In this document: positions 8,490 to 16,592 of the stretch, piece by piece
How the letters are laid out: each line of letters starts with the position of its first letter
Numbering within the stretch: the stretch's first letter is position 1
Source of the DNA: Novosphingobium mathurense
GTDB lineage: Bacteria; Pseudomonadota; Alphaproteobacteria; Sphingomonadales; Sphingomonadaceae
NCBI RefSeq assembly: GCF_900168325.1
Contig: NZ_FVZE01000001.1
Location: 930,001 to 994,000 of the forward strand
Direction of reading: 5' to 3'
Length of the DNA: 64,000 bases
Made by a program: the position numbers and the translations under genes
The notes under the pieces: generated by a model
Told to the model about the DNA's origin: nothing
Seen by the model: only the letters and a program-made list of their open reading frames with translations
Database searches by the model: none

Positions 8490-9835
8490 GCCGTGCCTCC
8501 CACCTGCATGTCATCGATCAGGATGGACCCGGTGCGGATCGCCCCCTGTCGTTCCACATCGAGGCCCACCGCGCGAATGCCGGTCAGCATCGCGGGCATA
8601 TTGCTGGCCAGCGTCACATCGGTAACGGCATGGACCACACGGCCATCCTCGACCCACAGCCCCTTGATCGCCTGGGTCCAGTTGCCGCTGGCGGGATCGG
8701 TCTTGCCGCCCTGGAACTCGGTCACGACCAGACCTGTGCCCAGCATCTCCAGCATTGCCTGCCAGTCACCGCTTGCAGCCGAACTGGTCAGGCGCAGATT
8801 GTAGAAGCCATCGGCATTGCCGGTCGATGGCATACCCAGCTTGCGCCCGGAAAAAGTCGACAGGAACAGCCCTTCGACAGCGCCCTGGCGCAGGATCGCG
8901 CGCGACGACCCGGCGATCCCCTCACTGTCGAAGCCGCCGCTGGCCAGTCCGAGCGGTTCGAACGGATCTTCGCTGAGATCGAGATGCGAGGCCGAAACGC
9001 AGCGGCCGACCGGATCGGGAAGGAAGCTCATCCGGCGATACTGGGCATGACCGGTCAAGGCGCCGGCCAGCTCGCCGACCAGCTTTGCGGCCGTGAAGGG
9101 ATCGAACAGTACCGGGCATCGCCGACTGCCGATCGTACGCGCACCGAGCGCCTGGCGCGCGCGATCAGCCGCCCGCCCAACAAGGACGTCAGGTGGAATC
9201 AGCGCATCCACGCGCCGTTCCTGCGATTGGCAGAAGGCTGAAGTGCTGCCCCCTTCATCATGCGCGAGCATGACCGACCAGCGCGCATCGTTGGAGCGCT
9301 GCACACTCCGGCAAAAGCCATCGCTGGTGGCCAGAGCCCAAAGCCCTTCGGTGGCCACCGCAACACACTCCCCTGCCCGCAGCCGATTGTCACAAGCCGC
9401 AATTTCATTCGCCGCCCGGTCCAGGACCTGCGCCGCGTCCAGCAGCATGTCGGGGCTGCGCGGACTGTCGGCATAAAGTTCAGGTGCGGGCCCGGTATGG
9501 GCCAGCCGGTCCGACGCCGGCAGGTCGGCATCGACATCGGGCTGGACATGTTGCGCGATCAGCATCGCCTCTTCGACCACGCGCTCGATCGCAGCCCTGT
9601 CGAACCCTGCCGTCGATGCCGAACCCTGCCGGCTATCGTGGAATACCGTGATGCCCAGTCCCTGACTGCCGCTGCGCTCGGCCGTTTCGACCTCGCCATT
9701 ACGCACCGCGATCTTGGCAATGCCTTCATGATGGACAGACGCGCGCGCCTTGGCGCCGCGCCGGGCCGCAAGGTCAACCGCCAGTGACGCAGCATCGCGC
9801 AAGTCCGCCTCGCTCTGGGTCAGCAATTCACTCAT
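8486..9835 (-). CDS. tldE: TldE/PmbA-type peptidase partner subunit
   Basis: A 449-residue PmbA/TldE homologue. It has the family pattern (early GITVFHDSRQGSAST, middle RRCPVLFDPFTAAKLVGELA, late MPSTGNADGFYNLRL and LVTEFQGGKTDPASGNWTQ) and, as expected for TldE, lacks the HExxxH zinc motif of its partner. It should form the non-catalytic half of the TldD-TldE protease channel. The ATG overlaps the stop of the ABC transporter gene by four bases and its own stop overlaps the tldD start by four bases. This coupling strongly suggests that transport and proteolysis are produced in fixed proportion. Assignment is confident; the particular peptide substrate is unknown. Confidence 0.95.
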   Translation of the reverse strand: MSELLTQSEADLRDAASLAVDLAARRGAKARASVHHEGIAKIAVRNGEVETAERSGSQGLGITVFHDSRQGSASTAGFDRAAIERVVEEAMLIAQHVQPDVDADLPASDRLAHTGPAPELYADSPRSPDMLLDAAQVLDRAANEIAACDNRLRAGECVAVATEGLWALATSDGFCRSVQRSNDARWSVMLAHDEGGSTSAFCQSQERRVDALIPPDVLVGRAADRARQALGARTIGSRRCPVLFDPFTAAKLVGELAGALTGHAQYRRMSFLPDPVGRCVSASHLDLSEDPFEPLGLASGGFDSEGIAGSSRAILRQGAVEGLFLSTFSGRKLGMPSTGNADGFYNLRLTSSAASGDWQAMLEMLGTGLVVTEFQGGKTDPASGNWTQAIKGLWVEDGRVVHAVTDVTLASNMPAMLTGIRAVGLDVERQGAIRTGSILIDDMQVGGTA

Positions 9836-11628
9836 GCCTTCTTCTCGATCTTCGATTTGATGGCGCGGCGATCCTGCATCAGCAGACGATGCGTGTGATA
9901 GGCAGCCAGCTTCTCGTTATGGACGACGCTGACGATGGTGCTCCCGGGCATCGCCGCCCGCACCGTCTCGTAGAAATGCGCGGCATTGTCCGCATCGAGC
10001 GCGCTCGTCGCTTCGTCCAGCACAAGCAGCGTCGGGCGTTGCAGCAGGATACGGGCCAGCGCCACGCGCTGCTGTTCACCGGGCGACAGTTCATCCTGCC
10101 ACACGCGCAACTCGTGCATTTCCGCGACATGGGTGCCCAGCCGAACCTTCTCCAGCAACGCTGCGACCGTGGCATCGTCATGTTCCTCGGCACGGTCGGG
10201 AAAACAGACCGCGTCCTTCAGGGACCCGAGGGGCAAGTAGAGGCGCTGCGGCACCAACATGGCGGTACCGTGCCGCGTCATCGCGACCGAACCGGCACCA
10301 TCGGGCCACAAGCCGGCAATGGCCCGCAGCAGCGTGGTCTTTCCCGCTCCGGAAGATCCCTCGATGACCCAGCGCTCTCCGTCACGGACCTTCCACTCCT
10401 CCAGCGAGAGCAGCGGCTGACCGTTCGGGCGACGCAATTCGAGGTTCTCGACATCGATCGCAATGCCTTCGCCCGCTTCTCCGGGGCGGAAAGCAATGCC
10501 GCGCGGCCTCTCATGGTCGATCGAATCGTCAAGCGCCTTGAGGCGGTTGATATTCGCAATCTGCTGGGCAAGGCCCGGATACACCTGGACAAAGTAGGAC
10601 AAGGACGAACTGAACTGCGTAAAGGCATCGCGCGATGCCATGACCTGGCCGAAGCTGATCTGACCGGCGAAAAACTTGGGCACCGTCAGGAACAGCGGGA
10701 TAACTCCCATGACCCGCTCGTAAATGCTGCTGCCCGCGCTCAGACCGATGTTCGCCCACATGAGCCGGTACCAGTTCCGCCGGATGTTGGCGAAGGACCC
10801 CTTGAGCCCTGCCCGCTCCATGTCCTGGGTCCGGGAAAAGGCGATCTGTTCCCCGTTTCTTCGGACATGGATGAGATTGGTGCGGAAATCGGCCTCGTAA
10901 TGCTGCTCACGCATCCGGCGGCGGATAAATGGCTTGCCGATCCAGGTGATGACGACCGACCCGAAGAGCACATAGAAGATCGCAAACCAGATCAGATCAC
11001 CGCCCGGAAGCGAGACCCGATAGCCAGCGACGGGTATCACCAATGGTCCCGACGTCTGGAGAAGAATGTAGCCGAAGCTGACGGCACTGATCAGGCTTCC
11101 GACAAGGCCGACCGCAATACCGACCAGGGAATTGCCCTGCGTAACGAGCGTGAAGTTCTTGATGTCCTCGGCGATACGCTGATCGGGATTGTCGATTAAG
11201 CGGAGGCGCTCGATCTCATAGAAACGGTCCCGAGCGAACCAGCGATCCATGTACCAGTTGGTAAGCCAGTTCCGCCACCGGATCGATAACGTCCAGGACA
11301 CCAGATTGTTCGCCAGAACGACACCGACCTGCAGCGCCGCAATCATCAGGAACGTCATGATCAGCGTAACGAACAGGCTGGATTGCCGCTGTTCGATCGA
11401 GTCGAAGAACTCGCGCTGCCAGTGGTTCGACAGGATGAAGGTATAGACCCCGCCGAACGAAATCGCACAGTAGGCGATCAGCAGGGCCCACGCCACCTTC
11501 CAATCCTCAGACACGAAGTATCGCGTCGTCAGCCGCCATGCATGTGCGAAGCGCTCGCGGGCGGGTTGGTTCGGCTGGAGGCCCGCTTCGCGGCGGGCCT
11601 CCTCGACATCGGCAGACGGCGGCATCAT
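9832..11628 (-). CDS. SbmA/BacA/YddA-like ABC transporter (fused membrane and ATPase domains)
   Basis: A 598-residue half-transporter. The N-terminal part (about residues 45-360) contains roughly six membrane segments with the SbmA/BacA and YddA signature region NHWQREFFDSIEQR near residues 68-81. The C-terminal ATPase has Walker A GSSGAGKT (424-431), signature LSPGEQQR (514-521), Walker B LLVLDE (534-539) and an H-loop histidine in SVVHNE. SbmA/BacA proteins import antimicrobial peptides such as microcin B17, bleomycin and proline-rich peptides; the ATPase-fused relatives (YddA, mycobacterial Rv1819c) handle hydrophilic compounds. Import rather than export is inferred from the linked TonB receptor and peptidases. 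The start is 15 bp after the receptor stop. It could also be a cobalamin or other hydrophilic-solute transporter. Confidence 0.88.
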   Translation of the reverse strand: MMPPSADVEEARREAGLQPNQPARERFAHAWRLTTRYFVSEDWKVAWALLIAYCAISFGGVYTFILSNHWQREFFDSIEQRQSSLFVTLIMTFLMIAALQVGVVLANNLVSWTLSIRWRNWLTNWYMDRWFARDRFYEIERLRLIDNPDQRIAEDIKNFTLVTQGNSLVGIAVGLVGSLISAVSFGYILLQTSGPLVIPVAGYRVSLPGGDLIWFAIFYVLFGSVVITWIGKPFIRRRMREQHYEADFRTNLIHVRRNGEQIAFSRTQDMERAGLKGSFANIRRNWYRLMWANIGLSAGSSIYERVMGVIPLFLTVPKFFAGQISFGQVMASRDAFTQFSSSLSYFVQVYPGLAQQIANINRLKALDDSIDHERPRGIAFRPGEAGEGIAIDVENLELRRPNGQPLLSLEEWKVRDGERWVIEGSSGAGKTTLLRAIAGLWPDGAGSVAMTRHGTAMLVPQRLYLPLGSLKDAVCFPDRAEEHDDATVAALLEKVRLGTHVAEMHELRVWQDELSPGEQQRVALARILLQRPTLLVLDEATSALDADNAAHFYETVRAAMPGSTIVSVVHNEKLAAYHTHRLLMQDRRAIKSKIEKKA

Positions 11629-11643
11629 GACTGGCGCAACCTA

Positions 11644-13977
11644 TCAGAACAGGCGCTTGGTGACAGTCAGGCGCACGTTACGCGGTTCGTCGACCGGGAC
11701 GTAGGTGAACGCAGACGTCGTGTTGTAGTTGCGCCGATCGAAGATGTTGCGGATGCCCAGGTTGATGTCGAATCCAGCCACCGTCAGGAAGCCGTTGACG
11801 TCGATCTGGCGGGCCGCGGGAACCTGATACCGGCCCAGAACATCGGCGTAGGAACTGGATCGCCCGTAAAGACCCACGGACATGCCACCGCTAACCGCGT
11901 CGGAAATACGGGTCCGATAGTTGGAATAGATGCTGTAGGTATCCCGTGGCTGGCGCGCGACGGTAGTTTGCGAGGCCGACTTGGTCAGCAACGAATACTT
12001 GGTCCGGGTGTAGGAGCCGAGCACCGTCCAACCGGGCAACAGCTGGCCTGAGATGTTGAGGTCAATACCGCGGCCGCGCTGTCCCGGACCGGACGTCAAG
12101 CCACCCAGGGTCGGGTTGAAGACGATGGTGTTGTCCTGCTGGATATCGAAGTAGGACGCGTTGATCGTCGCCCGCTCGCCGAACAGGTCAAGCTTGAGAC
12201 CGGCTTCCTTGTTGGTCGTCCTGATGTTGGGCAGGATCACACCGCCGACGCCAGTCGTGAAGACCGCCTGCTCACCGCGGGAATACGTGGCAAAGAACGA
12301 AAGTTGCTTCGTCGCGTCGAAGACGATCCCGGTGTTGGGCGTCACGCCGCTCTTGTTGTTGGTGACCGGCGGTGGCGCGCCGGGGAACAACAGCGTAGTC
12401 GTGGATTCGAACCAGTTCTTGCGCAGGCCGCCCAGCAGCTTGACCTTCCAGAATTCCAGCAAAGCCTGGCCATAAACGCCCTCCTGTTTGCCCGCGGCGC
12501 GCAGCAGCGGAGCACCCAGGGGCGGGAAAGGCTGCACGGGAAGAGTCGTATTTTCGCCGAGCGGCGGATTGGGAATGCGGGTAAAGGTCGTGCCGCTGCG
12601 CTGCACGGTGTCTCCCCGGCTGTAGTTGTATCCCACGTTCAAGCGCAGCTTCAGAAAGTCGCTGACATTAGTCTTGATGCGCACGAAGCCGTCGATGGCA
12701 TCGGAGCTTCCCTTCTGCTGCGAACCGCTGATGTCCACGACCAGATCGCCCTGACGGCTGTAGCCGACCTGAGGGACTGCCAGCCTCAGCGTGGTGTTGT
12801 CGTGCATCCCGCGAACGACCACGTCGATCCCCGGCACAAGCTCGCGTGTCGCATCGAAATAGAAGCGGTTGGTCTGCACGCGGATAGTCGCATCCGGCGA
12901 GTAGATCGGAACCGACGGGTCCCGCTCGATGAGCTGGAATGTCTTGTTGTCGAAGAGCGTATAGGCGGTGATCCCGGTGATCGCCTTCGACAGGCTGGCA
13001 CCGATCACGATATCGGTACGGCTGTCCTTGAAGCGCAGCGACGGCGCGTAGAGGTAGTCCTCGTTGCCGGTATAGCCGCCGTAGTTGTGGTCCATCGTCT
13101 GTGCGCTGGCGATGATGCGGCCCGAGAGCTTCTTGTCGGCGGTGATCGCACTGTTGGCGTCAATCACGCCGCGCACCAGACCGAAGGAGCCCGTCTCGGC
13201 CGTGACGGCCAGCCGCGTCTCCGCGCTCGGCTTCTTGGTCACCACGTTGACGTTGCCGCCCAGATTGTCAAAACCGGACAGCAGCGCATCGGGGCCCTTC
13301 AATACCTCGACGCGCTCGATATTGGCGACAGGCTGGTTCGCACCGGATTGCACGCCATATTGCGATCCGCCTGACAGGCCGTTGACAAGACCGGAGGCAT
13401 TGAACCCGCGAACGCTGTAGCTGGCGCCGGTGTTGGGATTGTTCACCTGCACCGAGACACCGCCTGCGTTGCGCAGGATGTCCGAGACGTCGAGCGCCTG
13501 CTGCTGCTCGATCAGCTTGGAGGAAATCACCTGCGTGTTGCGCGGCTGATCCCGCAGCCCCAGGCCGTTACGATCGGAGGTGGATGCCTGCCGGACAAGA
13601 ATGCTGGTCTCAGCCTCGTCCCGCCTTGCGAATACGACGATACCGCCGATGATGTCGAAGCCACCGTTCGGGGATTGGCTGATCACAAGATTCGTACCGG
13701 CGATCGCTTCCTGAAGGGCCTGCCGCGCGGACGTGGCCCCGCGAACCGGCCGGGAGGTCAGCTGCTTGATCGCATCGGGATCGAAGCTGACCTCTGCGCC
13801 CGATTGAGCGCCGATTTGCTCAAGCGCCGTGGCCATCGGCATGGCAGGAACGTTGATATCGACGTTTCGCTCGGTCTGTGCGGAAACGGGAGACGGTGCG
13901 GTCACGCCGAGGACGGCGATGACACCAAGGCTTGCGGCCCCCAGAAAACAATGTGCGTTGGCAGTTAGTTTCAACAT
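11644..13977 (-). CDS. TonB-dependent receptor with N-terminal STN domain
   Basis: A 777-residue outer-membrane receptor. Residues 1-34 form a signal peptide ending near PVSAQ; residues about 35-90 form an STN (secretin/TonB N-terminal) domain as in FecA-type receptors; a plug follows (QVISSKLIEQQQALDVSDIL, then IERVEVLKGPDALL and NVNVVTKKP) before a 22-strand barrel ending in the terminal aromatic pattern VRLTVTKRLF. The frame stays open up to 14208, but the ATG at 13977, with GGGGG four bases upstream and a clean signal peptide, is the better start. STN domains usually signal to a FecR/FecI pair; none is nearby and a LysR regulator lies upstream instead. Annotation tools would call it a ferric-siderophore receptor, but the linked peptide transporter and peptidases favour a peptide ligand. 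Confidence 0.93.
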   Translation of the reverse strand: MLKLTANAHCFLGAASLGVIAVLGVTAPSPVSAQTERNVDINVPAMPMATALEQIGAQSGAEVSFDPDAIKQLTSRPVRGATSARQALQEAIAGTNLVISQSPNGGFDIIGGIVVFARRDEAETSILVRQASTSDRNGLGLRDQPRNTQVISSKLIEQQQALDVSDILRNAGGVSVQVNNPNTGASYSVRGFNASGLVNGLSGGSQYGVQSGANQPVANIERVEVLKGPDALLSGFDNLGGNVNVVTKKPSAETRLAVTAETGSFGLVRGVIDANSAITADKKLSGRIIASAQTMDHNYGGYTGNEDYLYAPSLRFKDSRTDIVIGASLSKAITGITAYTLFDNKTFQLIERDPSVPIYSPDATIRVQTNRFYFDATRELVPGIDVVVRGMHDNTTLRLAVPQVGYSRQGDLVVDISGSQQKGSSDAIDGFVRIKTNVSDFLKLRLNVGYNYSRGDTVQRSGTTFTRIPNPPLGENTTLPVQPFPPLGAPLLRAAGKQEGVYGQALLEFWKVKLLGGLRKNWFESTTTLLFPGAPPPVTNNKSGVTPNTGIVFDATKQLSFFATYSRGEQAVFTTGVGGVILPNIRTTNKEAGLKLDLFGERATINASYFDIQQDNTIVFNPTLGGLTSGPGQRGRGIDLNISGQLLPGWTVLGSYTRTKYSLLTKSASQTTVARQPRDTYSIYSNYRTRISDAVSGGMSVGLYGRSSSYADVLGRYQVPAARQIDVNGFLTVAGFDINLGIRNIFDRRNYNTTSAFTYVPVDEPRNVRLTVTKRLF

Positions 13978-14272
13978 ACAACCCCCAGTACTCAAGGTCG
14001 CGCACCTTCCCCAACGCGCAACCGAAGCCGCACGCCCGAACGAACGAAACCCTGAAGTCAAAACGGATACGCCTTGTGGCGCGAAGATGCGGTTGCTTTC
14101 CAAAAAGCCATCACAACCGCAGCCGTTCTCCTGCTGACGGGCTTCCATGTCTTGGCGCAGGATGCGCCCGCAGGATTTTCCCGTCGGACCGGAAGTTATG
14201 CGGCACATTCATGACACGCAAATTCGAACTGTTCATGGAAACCATGAGCGAAATCGATGCCGATGACCAAGC
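13978..14272. other. Intergenic region upstream of the receptor operon
   Basis: About 295 bp between the lysR stop and the receptor ATG. It must hold the promoter and any operator of the receptor-peptidase operon unless transcription continues from lysR. I see no Fur-box-like sequence and no perfect long palindrome. No clear terminator follows lysR. Confidence 0.5.
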
Positions 14273-15244
14273 CTATGGAATGGTCTGAACAAGCGAGCGA
14301 TCCGCCTGTTCCTTGATCCGCTTGACGAACCAGGCCAGCATCGGATCGCGCCGGCGATGGCTTGCCCACTGCGCAACGAACATGGTCTGCTTCGTCGGGA
14401 ACGGAGCGCCGATCACCCTTAGCGGCATGATCGAGGCATAGAACTGAAACAGCCAGACGCTACCCGTCGCCACCAGATCGCTACCGATCACGATGGCCGG
14501 GAGTGTTGCCTGCGATGTCGTTCGCACCCCTATCTGGCGGGCTTTCAACAACCGGTTGCCCCGTTCATCGACGGCAAGCAGGGAAGTCGCCTCGCCGCGC
14601 GTCACGACATGGCGCGCGGCCAGATATTGCTCTTCGCTGATCTCGTAGCCGCTGCCCAACTCAGGGTGCCCGTCCCAGACCATGCACGATGCATGGTCGT
14701 TCAGGATCGCCAGCGTCTCCAGCCGATCTATGGCCGCCTCTTCCGGCAGCAACAGGAGATCGGCTCCCTCGTCCAGCGAACGCTCGGGGTCCGCCATATC
14801 GACGGGAACCATACTGACCGCCAAGCCGGGGGCATCGGTGGACAGCCCCCGCAGAACAGGCCCCATCAGCATCTGCTCGATCGCCTCCGGAGCTGCGACG
14901 GTGATCGTCTGCCTGGCCGCCAGGGGATCGAAATCGAGCGCGTAATTGAACGTGCCCTCAACCTCCCGCATCACCCGCCGGACCTCGGTACGCAGCGCCA
15001 TGCCCAGCGGCGTCAGATGCTGTTCCCCTCCCGAATGCGCAACCAGGTCATCGCCGAAATGATCGCGCAGCCGACGCAGCGCATGACTCATCGCCGATTG
15101 GCTCAGCAACACCCGGCGTCCGGCTTCGGTCAAGGTCGGGGCGTGCAGGATCGCATCGAGCGGATAGAGCAGATTGAGGTTGAGGCGATGCATCGGCCGT
15201 TCGCCGGCATTGTTCTTCGTCTCCATCGATCGCTCGGAGCTCAT
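14273..15244 (-). CDS. LysR-family transcriptional regulator, NodD-like subgroup
   Basis: A 323-residue regulator with an N-terminal winged helix-turn-helix (LNLLYPLDAILHAPTLTEAG, then LSQSAMSHALRRLRDHFGD) of the NodD-like LysR subgroup, followed by a periplasmic-binding-protein-like effector domain. Start choice: the ATG at 15244 has a GGAAGGG ribosome site nine bases upstream; a shorter start at 15193 (MHRLNLN) would also preserve the HTH. LysR proteins of this type bind promoters containing T-N11-A motifs and respond to small ligands. Transcribed in the same direction as and just upstream of the receptor operon, it is the obvious candidate regulator, replacing the FecIR pair usually linked to STN receptors. 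Ligand unknown. Confidence 0.9.
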   Translation of the reverse strand: MSSERSMETKNNAGERPMHRLNLNLLYPLDAILHAPTLTEAGRRVLLSQSAMSHALRRLRDHFGDDLVAHSGGEQHLTPLGMALRTEVRRVMREVEGTFNYALDFDPLAARQTITVAAPEAIEQMLMGPVLRGLSTDAPGLAVSMVPVDMADPERSLDEGADLLLLPEEAAIDRLETLAILNDHASCMVWDGHPELGSGYEISEEQYLAARHVVTRGEATSLLAVDERGNRLLKARQIGVRTTSQATLPAIVIGSDLVATGSVWLFQFYASIMPLRVIGAPFPTKQTMFVAQWASHRRRDPMLAWFVKRIKEQADRSLVQTIP

Positions 15245-15356
15245 CAAGTCACGCCCTTCCGTAATCGCCAAGTCAGCCAGCCACCGCAGAACCGCCCATC
15301 CCGATGCCGATGCCGATGCCGTTGGCTACGGTAAGGAAGCAAGCGAAGATGACAAC

Positions 15357-16343
15357 CTAATCCAGACCCGTCAGCGCGAGCATGGCGAAGCTCGCCAGCC
15401 AATGCTCTCCCATATAGTCGCCGGCGACCTCGTCCAGAGCGACGGCAAGGTGCTCACGGGCACTGGCTTCGAGCACATCCCGCACATGACCGCCGGTGGT
15501 CCTGGCGAGTTCCCGCATGGCCCAGGCACGCGTGAGATTGAGCCCGTCCAGGTGGGCGATCCTGCCATCGCTGCGATCGCTCACGCGGGCGGGCGTCAGC
15601 AGTGTCTCCGGCGTGCCGGATGCCAGCACCGGCAGAAACCCGGAGAACCAGGACGCAAATGCATCGGGTGGCAGCAGTCGCTGCATCGCCAACGCTTCCA
15701 TCAGGGTCGGCGACAGGAAATCTTCACCGCCGGGTTCCCAAGCCTGCGCCGCCCGATCAGCCCCAAACCACTGGTTTGCGCGTTCCGCCATCAAAGTCTG
15801 CATTCGCCCATCGCCGCAGACCCGCGCATAGCGGTCGGCAAGTATCAACGCGAAGGCGGTGTTGGCATGGGTTCCGGCACGGACCGGGTAGCTCAGCATT
15901 GGCAGATGAACGCGCCACAATTGTGCGAATGCGTCGCAAAGCGGGCGAAGCGTCGTCGCGTGCGGACTGCCAGCAATCTCCAGTTCGCTCTGCAGCATCA
16001 TCAGCCAGGCCCAGCCATAGGGTCGCTCGAACGTGCGCGCCCCCGGACGATCAAGATAGGCGCGCTCGCGCTCGACCTTGTCGGCCGTGAAGGCGTTCGC
16101 GAACAGCGCAGCGATTGCCGCCACCTCTTCGATATCCGGGTATAGACGCTGGATGCGGGCAAGAAGCCAGTAGCCGTGGACACAGCTGTGCCAATCGAAA
16201 CTGCCGAAAAAGATCGGATGGATCTCACGTGGAAGGTATGCGTCGGTATCGCCGGCCATGATATGGTCCGGCTTGTGCGGATATTCCCTCGTGACATGAC
16301 CGAGTGCAATGCGGGCGAAGGTTGCGGCGCGTGCAGGCGTCAT
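15357..16343 (-). CDS. DUF2891-family protein
   Basis: A 328-residue soluble protein that I assign to DUF2891 from recalled family features: the opening pattern HPIFFGSFDWHSCVHGYWLLAR, the middle RPYGWAWLMMLQSEL and GTHANTAFAL, and the C-terminal GDYMGEHWLASFAMLAL. Proteins of this family look like alpha/alpha barrel enzymes acting on sugars or small substrates, but the function is not established. It precedes lysR by 112 bp in the same direction and lies just beyond the tRNA terminator, so it marks the right end of the accessory-looking block. After its amber stop (TAG) the frame stays open for 27 hydrophobic, glycine-rich codons. Confidence 0.75.
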   Translation of the reverse strand: MTPARAATFARIALGHVTREYPHKPDHIMAGDTDAYLPREIHPIFFGSFDWHSCVHGYWLLARIQRLYPDIEEVAAIAALFANAFTADKVERERAYLDRPGARTFERPYGWAWLMMLQSELEIAGSPHATTLRPLCDAFAQLWRVHLPMLSYPVRAGTHANTAFALILADRYARVCGDGRMQTLMAERANQWFGADRAAQAWEPGGEDFLSPTLMEALAMQRLLPPDAFASWFSGFLPVLASGTPETLLTPARVSDRSDGRIAHLDGLNLTRAWAMRELARTTGGHVRDVLEASAREHLAVALDEVAGDYMGEHWLASFAMLALTGLD

Positions 16344-16432
16344 CGAAATCCTCTCAAGCGCGTAAAGCAGGGGGAAGCGGGCAATCGAATCCCGAGCCTT
16401 TGCGGCGGTAATACTGCGAGCGACTTGCGCTA

Positions 16433-16457
16433 CAAAAAACCCGCGGAAAACCGCGGG
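16433..16457 (-). terminator. Rho-independent terminator of tRNA-Arg
   Basis: On the minus strand a CCCGCGG-TTTT-CCGCGGG hairpin is followed by a run of six T. It begins eight bases beyond the CCA end of the tRNA, a textbook intrinsic terminator. Confidence 0.92.
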
Positions 16458-16464
16458 TCTTAAA

Positions 16465-16541
16465 TGGTGCGCCCGACAGGATTCGAACCTGTGGCCCCCA
16501 GATTAGGAATCTGGTGCTCTATCCTGCTGAGCTACGGGCGC
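16465..16541 (-). tRNA. tRNA-Arg (anticodon CCT)
   Basis: A 77-nt tRNA read on the minus strand: acceptor stem GCGCCCG pairs with CGGGCGC, a D-arm with TAGCTCAGCAGGATAGAGC, anticodon stem CCAGA/TCTGG with anticodon CCT in TTCCTAA, a T-arm with GGTTCGAATCC, discriminator A and an encoded CCA. The 3' end faces the peptide-handling block, the side where integrative elements normally insert. Confidence 0.97.
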
Positions 16542-16592
16542 ACTCGGGGCCGGGTCCTAGCTTGGGTTTTTCGGGTTGGCAATCTGTTGCGG

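Noticed and set aside
13978..14208. N-terminal extension of the TonB receptor starting at 14208
   Set aside because: The extra 77 residues are not signal-peptide-like and precede a clean signal peptide at the ATG at 13977.
13978..14272. Fur box in front of the TonB receptor
   Set aside because: Looked for a GATAATGATAATCATTATC-like palindrome and saw none, which weakens a simple iron-siderophore interpretation.
2561..16343. Lasso peptide, lanthipeptide or microcin biosynthetic cluster
   Set aside because: No lasso cyclase/protease, LanM/LanB, YcaO or radical SAM gene and no convincing precursor peptide is present; the gene set fits uptake and degradation better.
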